Assembly: GCF_000204055.1 (NCBI RefSeq)
Contig: NW_006768870.1
Coordinates: forward strand, 9,083 to 67,981
Direction of reading: 5' to 3'
Source of the DNA: Melampsora larici-populina 98AG31
Taxonomy: Eukaryota; Basidiomycota; Pucciniomycetes; Pucciniales; Melampsoraceae
DNA: 58,899 bases
Of the stretch, positions 55,086 through 58,899 are shown one piece after another. The notes beneath the pieces are model-generated. The model was not told the origin of the DNA. It did no database searches and saw only the letters and a list, made by a program, of their open reading frames with translations. The number at the start of each line of letters is the position of its first letter. Position 1 is the stretch's first letter. A program made the translations under genes and the position numbers.

Positions 55086-56791
55086 AAATCGCTAAGGGAT
55101 TGGCTGGGGGGCCGAATTTCAATATAATAGCGAACATAGCTCGGAGCTGGTATGCACTATGCACGCGAGCACATTCGTCCATTGCTGCAATGTAATGGTC
55201 GTCATTCAGCAACAGACCTCGAGCCACGGCGGCTGCATTGAAGGTAGGATGGGCGGCGCCATCGACGGTCTTGAGATTGTCAAACAATGTTGGACCCTTG
55301 ACGTGCATCAATAGGAGTCGCATAAAGTAACGCTCACCCTGCCCTAAACTCGCGTAAAACACACGGGGAATTGTTTGGGAACTTTGAGCTCTGGACTTCC
55401 AACGCTTTTGGTCTTTGTCCCAGGTGAAGTGAAAGACTACCTCGGGGTAAGTTAGCGATCTAACGGTGTCAGAATCGTCTCTAATTAAAACATTTTTTTG
55501 GCAGAGGTCGAAAAATTCCGTCAATGTTGTCCTGGCAGCTTTGCCCGAGGCCATTTGGTTCATCAATGACCATTTGTTTTTAAAATACACAGTATTTTCG
55601 CGCGGCATATGCACTGCCAGCTTCTGAACCGCTGGGAATCTAGATGACATCCAAAATTCAAACAATCTCCAACACGCTGCACCAAAAATCATTTCAGTTC
55701 GTTGGCTAATGATAGAGGTCAAAGTACTTACCCTCTGTACCCGTGAGGCTTCGACCGTCAACATACGTATCTATTTCGTTTTCAGCGGTTATTGACAACG
55801 CGGCGCGGTCATGTCCTTTAGTAATGTACTTATAAAGATACTTCAATGCTTGCATCGATGACGCCACCTCTACGTTGATATGGCAATCAAAGCGTAACAA
55901 TAAATAAGGGTTGTAGGGTACAACATCCCTATTTGTATAAGTGTACCCGCCCTTGTGAAACGTACGACCGTTATTTCGACGTCAATAGTTAGGGTAAGCA
56001 TCATCTGTCATAGTCGTTTCTTCAGCATATTATTTTGGAAACCCAAATCGGCATTTACCGTCTCTCCAACAACTTCCATTCACTTTACACGGGCCATGCA
56101 ACATTGATTTTGTAACGATGGACCATAAATCCGGTTCTTCGTTGCAGTCCGGGATTTCAGCGCGTACCACCAAATCGGCTGCATCTGGTGTTCTTGGGCA
56201 GGATCCAGCCTTCATTATGGGTATGAAATGTACGTGGGGACGTCCTCTATTCTGAAACTCAATGGTTCGGACATGTGAAACGCCGGTTCCTAATTGGCCA
56301 TCTTTATTTACAGCTCGTAGCATTGCCTTCATTTTGAGTTGGAACACTCTGACCACGATATCCGGACGATCCATCGCCGTCTGACCGTGTCTGAGACAGG
56401 ATTGGATCTCGGGCCAATTATCATTTGCAGTCATCGTGATGAAATAAGATGGCTGGCCGAAGTGCCGAATCAATGCCATAGCGTCATGGTATAACTGAGT
56501 CATATTGCGCGCGCTGCCGATGTGTCCAGCTGGTAGTATAACACGGCGACCGATTTTGAAGTCGTTGCGGCCTAGAGATTCCTTTGCCCCGGAGCAAAGC
56601 TCTGCGTACAGTACATCCTGATTTAATCTAAACCACAGCAATTGCTGATTCTCTACACATGCGTAAAGATCAGTGGCGAACTCCTGGAGCAACATTTTGG
56701 ACACCAGTATTGGAGAGAACTCTTCACCGTGCTGGAATAACAGATACGTACGGAATGCGAGACGTTCCAAAGTGACAATGCAAAATTTCAA

Positions 56792-58049
56792 AAATCAAAA
56801 ATCACAATCCCCGGGTGCGAAATTCAAAAATCAAAGACAAAACTACAGAAAATACTCAAATACAGGGATAAAACCCCTGTACTGGGGTAAAAGTCATGGC
56901 AGAAACCCCTTTTTGCCCAAATTTCCAGTGGTCAACACTGTTTTCATTGCATTGTCACCTTTCGACAAAAAGTACCAGCAACACCAAAAATCAAAAAATC
57001 AAAAAACCAAAAACCAAAAACCAAAAACCAAAAAATACATTTCTCAAACTGTACAATTCAAACACCAATGTTGGATTCTACTGCAGCCAAAAACCACATG
57101 TTGGCCAACTAGCTACAAGCTCGGTCTCACAGGTATCAACACCTCCGATCGGAGACATTCTACCATCAGTCTCAAGAGCTTCAAAGTACCTGCTTCCTGT
57201 CTCGCTCTCCTCCAAAACCTCTTTCATCATCATCAATCCTCTTCGATTGTCCTCGATCTTCCTCAATCTTTGTCAACCGTCCTCGATCTTCTTATTTCTT
57301 TGTCAACTGTCCTCGATCTTCCTTAATCTTTGTCAACTGTCCTTGATCTTCCTCAATACCTGTCAACTGTCCTCGATCTTCTTCTTTCTTCGTCGACCGT
57401 CCTTGAACTTCTTCTTTCTTCATCAACCGTCCTCAATCTTCTTATTTCTTTGTCAACTGTCCTCGATCTTCCTCAATCTTTGTCAACCGTCCTTGATCTT
57501 CTTTGACCGTCCTCAATCTTCTTTGATTATCCTGAATCTTCTTCGACCGTCCTCAATCTTCTGCAATCCTCATCAAATCACCTTCTGTCTCCATCACCAA
57601 CTACACACCAACATGCCAGCAAAAATATCTGATGAATGAGTCTGTTTCAATTTTTTTTTCATTAACAAAAGGAAAAAAAAACAGTTGGGATGATGAGTAT
57701 CTCAACCAAAAAAATTTCAAACACATCTTACTCAAACCAATCCATAATATAATTTTGTTTTCATTAACAAAAGAATACATAAATTGAGTATATTACCAAA
57801 ATATACTACCAAACAATGCTTTCAATCATATTTTGATGCAACTCTTCCAGTATATATTTATTTCTTTAACAATAGGCAGACAATTGTTTCAATATGTAGT
57901 TTTTTTTTGTTAACAAAAGCCAAAAATATTGGACAAACCTTTCAAACATGTTGTAATTGAAATGTTGCAATATATATTTTATATATGTATATCAATACAT
58001 ATATAAAAATGGATGAGTAATTAGACCGAATATTCCTTTCAAACAAATT
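56792..58049. other. Low-complexity and AT-rich region, no gene
   Basis: 56800-57050 is A/C-rich with AAAACCAAAAACC and AATCAAAAA words. The minisatellite at 57239-57575 follows, then AT-rich sequence with repeated CATTAACAAAAG blocks (57660-57920) and a TATATATGTATATCAATACATATATA palindrome-like stretch near 57970. The long open frames across the minisatellite are products of the repeat. Confidence 0.55.
57239..57575. repeat. Degenerate ~30-bp minisatellite
   Basis: About ten units with the consensus CTTTGTCAACTGTCCTCGAT plus CTTCCTCAAT. The period shifts to about 18 bp near 57490-57570. Units vary (CAACTG/CAACCG, CGATC/CAATC), so it is not a recent expansion. Spacers are not unique, so it is not a CRISPR. 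Confidence 0.85.
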
Positions 58050-58255
58050 CACCACCAACATATTTACCTTGGATTACAAAATCCAAGGTATCCTCGGATG
58101 CAAAACCTCAGACAGAAGCTTCCCGAGGTTTTGATCCGAGGTAATTCTCAGGGCAAAGAAATACCTTGGGCAAAAACCTCAGACAAGGTCTGTCCAAGGA
58201 TTTGCCTCCGATGATGCCTCGGATTTCTCAACCCAAGGCATCTATGCTGGCAGTG
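58050..58255. repeat. MITE, copy 2 (CACTGCCA family)
   Basis: 206 bp, from CACCACCAACATATTTACC to TATGCTGGCAGTG, flanked by ATT on both sides (possible 3-bp duplication). It shares the right-end block (GATTTCTCAACCCAAGGC) and layout with the copy at 1408-1612. The interior has several CCTCGG/CCGAGG and CCTTGG/CCAAGG pairs. Confidence 0.6.
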
Positions 58256-58451
58256 ATTGTACCAATGCGTTTCAATGTACATATTTATGATATTTTGATT
58301 TTAACGGTAAAAAAAATTCATTTCCCTATAAAACTATAAGTTTCATCTTATTTAATTCCGAAAAGAATCTTTTTTTGAATCAGATATATAAATTCAATTT
58401 TTTTTATTTGAATTATAATTTTGAAAAAAAAATTAAGAAAAAAAAATATGC

Positions 58452-58511
58452 GGATGTTCCAGCCAGAAAGGCCACCTACCTGAGCTGCTAGGTGGTCTGG
58501 CTGGAACATCC
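58452..58511. repeat. Outer hairpin of the foldback region
   Basis: GGATGTTCCAGCCAGA (58452-58467) pairs perfectly with 58496-58511 (16 bp). Inside it a second pair, CCACCTACCT with AGGTGG, extends the stem. Confidence 0.85.
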
Positions 58512-58525
58512 AGGCCACCTAGCTA

Positions 58526-58886
58526 GGTGGCCCATTTGACCGATCAGGCCACCTGGTTAGGTGGCCTTATCTTAAAAGTAAGGCCACCTAGGAATTAGGT
58601 GGCCCCTCCATCGCACTATCACTCAGTGATAGTGCGATGGCATTGCGGACTGGTCCAGGGCCAAGCTGCGGCCTTGGCCCTGGATTCCTCCATTGCACAA
58701 TCACTGAGTGATTGTGCGATGGCATTGCGGATCGGTCCAGGGCCGAGGTGCGGCCTTGGCCCTGGATTCCTCCATCGCACGATCACTGAGTGATCGTGCA
58801 ATGGAGGGGCCACCTAATTCCTAGGTGGCCTTACTTTGAAGATAAGGCCACCTAACCAGGTGGCTTGATCGGTCAAATGGGCCACC
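58526..58886. repeat. Foldback element with 85-bp arms around a palindromic tandem array
   Basis: Arms 58526-58610 and 58802-58886 are reverse complements with about two mismatches, rich in GGCCACCT/AGGTGGCC. Between them, two 82-bp units carry three 33-bp palindromes (58608-58640, 58690-58722, 58772-58804). They are separated by smaller GC palindromes (CCAGGGCCAAG with CTTGGCCCTGG). No protein is coded. The element may extend past the window end. Confidence 0.88.
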
Positions 58887-58899
58887 TGTCAACTGTTTG

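Larger units (their letters stand above)
46210..56791 (-). mobile_element. Helitron, 5'-truncated, with nested Copia element
   Basis: The minus-strand 3' end is canonical: hairpin GGGCGGC/GCCGCCC (46222-46237), about 10 bases, then CTAG followed by host T. The coding part is a Rep (HUH) plus PIF1-type helicase on the minus strand. A 253-residue frame lies downstream (47201-47962). The right (5') limit is not resolved: Rep homology starts abruptly at about 56791 and no TC terminus is evident, so the 5' end is probably lost. A Copia element (50208-55085) interrupts the helicase. Confidence 0.8.
48501..56791 (-). pseudogene. Helitron Rep-helicase, broken and split by a Copia insertion
   Basis: The Rep part (56791 to about 55700) has the Helitron-like N domain (FGQPSYFITMTANDNWPEI), the HUH motif in GRPHVHFIPIM, KCRFGFPK and the Tyr motif YLYKYITKG. 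The helicase part continues from 55764 to 55091 (ACWRLFEFWMSSRFPAVQKL...) and, after the Copia element, from 50207. Walker A is GPGGTGKT, Walker B VWDEISM, and later motifs include FSGDFRQTLPVI and VNKSQGQSVDNV...YVALSRCT. Defects are TAA after FGFPK; TGA at 55982-55984 in a YRRR-type motif; frame breaks near 55735 and 49625; TGA at 49311-49313; and a missing N-terminus. Removing the Copia element and one AAATC restores the frame (NPLAIWQQF). The protein would nick and unwind DNA for rolling-circle transposition; here it is dead. Confidence 0.88.

Noticed and set aside
57239..57575. CRISPR-like array
   Set aside because: Units are degenerate and contiguous without unique spacers; it is a eukaryotic minisatellite.

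Overview
The window looks like a chromosome segment from a basidiomycete, most probably a rust fungus (Pucciniales, Melampsora-like). The reasons are short GT-AG introns (mostly 50-130 bp) in almost every gene, small cysteine-rich secreted proteins, a cysteine-cluster (CxC5/CxC6, KDZ-associated) transposase-type gene, a tyrosine-recombinase retrotransposon, and heavy nesting of transposons. The taxonomic call is inference; no rRNA or marker gene is present. A 509-bp assembly gap lies at 36628-37136.

Layout. 1-2834 is non-coding with small transposon relics. 2835-6437 (+) is an eight-exon PX / PX-associated lipid-binding protein. 7581-9698 (-) is a four-exon predicted secreted protein with a 71-bp duplication across its first exon-intron boundary. 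10879-12926 (+) is a DEDDy 3'-5' exonuclease with a C-terminal helix-turn-helix-like exon. A decayed inverted copy of it (13180-14545, -) is split by a 287-bp MITE. 15490-16034 (-) is a three-exon small cysteine-rich secreted protein, an effector candidate.

17110-30617 is bounded by a perfect 20-bp terminal inverted repeat and looks like one very large, decayed DNA transposon. It holds a CxC5/CxC6 transposase-type gene (-), an alpha-kinase-fold gene (+) and a zinc-ribbon-like multi-exon gene (+). Two later insertions sit inside it. One is a 4.2-kb hAT in an intron of the zinc-ribbon-like gene; the other is a 1.2-kb GTAC-palindrome element in an exon of the CxC gene. Each has a 7-bp target duplication. 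Most nonsense codons in these genes are TGA and look like CGA-to-TGA (CpG deamination) changes.

31484-36053 is a PIF/Harbinger group: transposase (+), a small CxxC protein (-) and a Myb/NAM-like partner (-). 37387-37959 (+) is a second cysteine-rich secreted protein. 40260-44945 (+) is a largely intact DIRS/Ngaro-type retrotransposon (gag, RT-RNase H, tyrosine recombinase). 46210-56791 (-) is a Helitron with a canonical 3' end, inserted next to a truncated host reading frame. Its helicase is split by a very young Copia element (50208-55085; LTRs differ at one base; 5-bp target duplication AAATC). The right end (57239-58899) holds a minisatellite, a second copy of the MITE from position 1408, and a large foldback structure whose internal palindromes differ between copies by compensatory base pairs.

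The host genes (PX protein, exonuclease, three secreted proteins) are islands between successive transposon layers. The nesting gives a relative order: large CxC element, then hAT and GTAC element inside it; Helitron, then Copia inside it as the youngest event.
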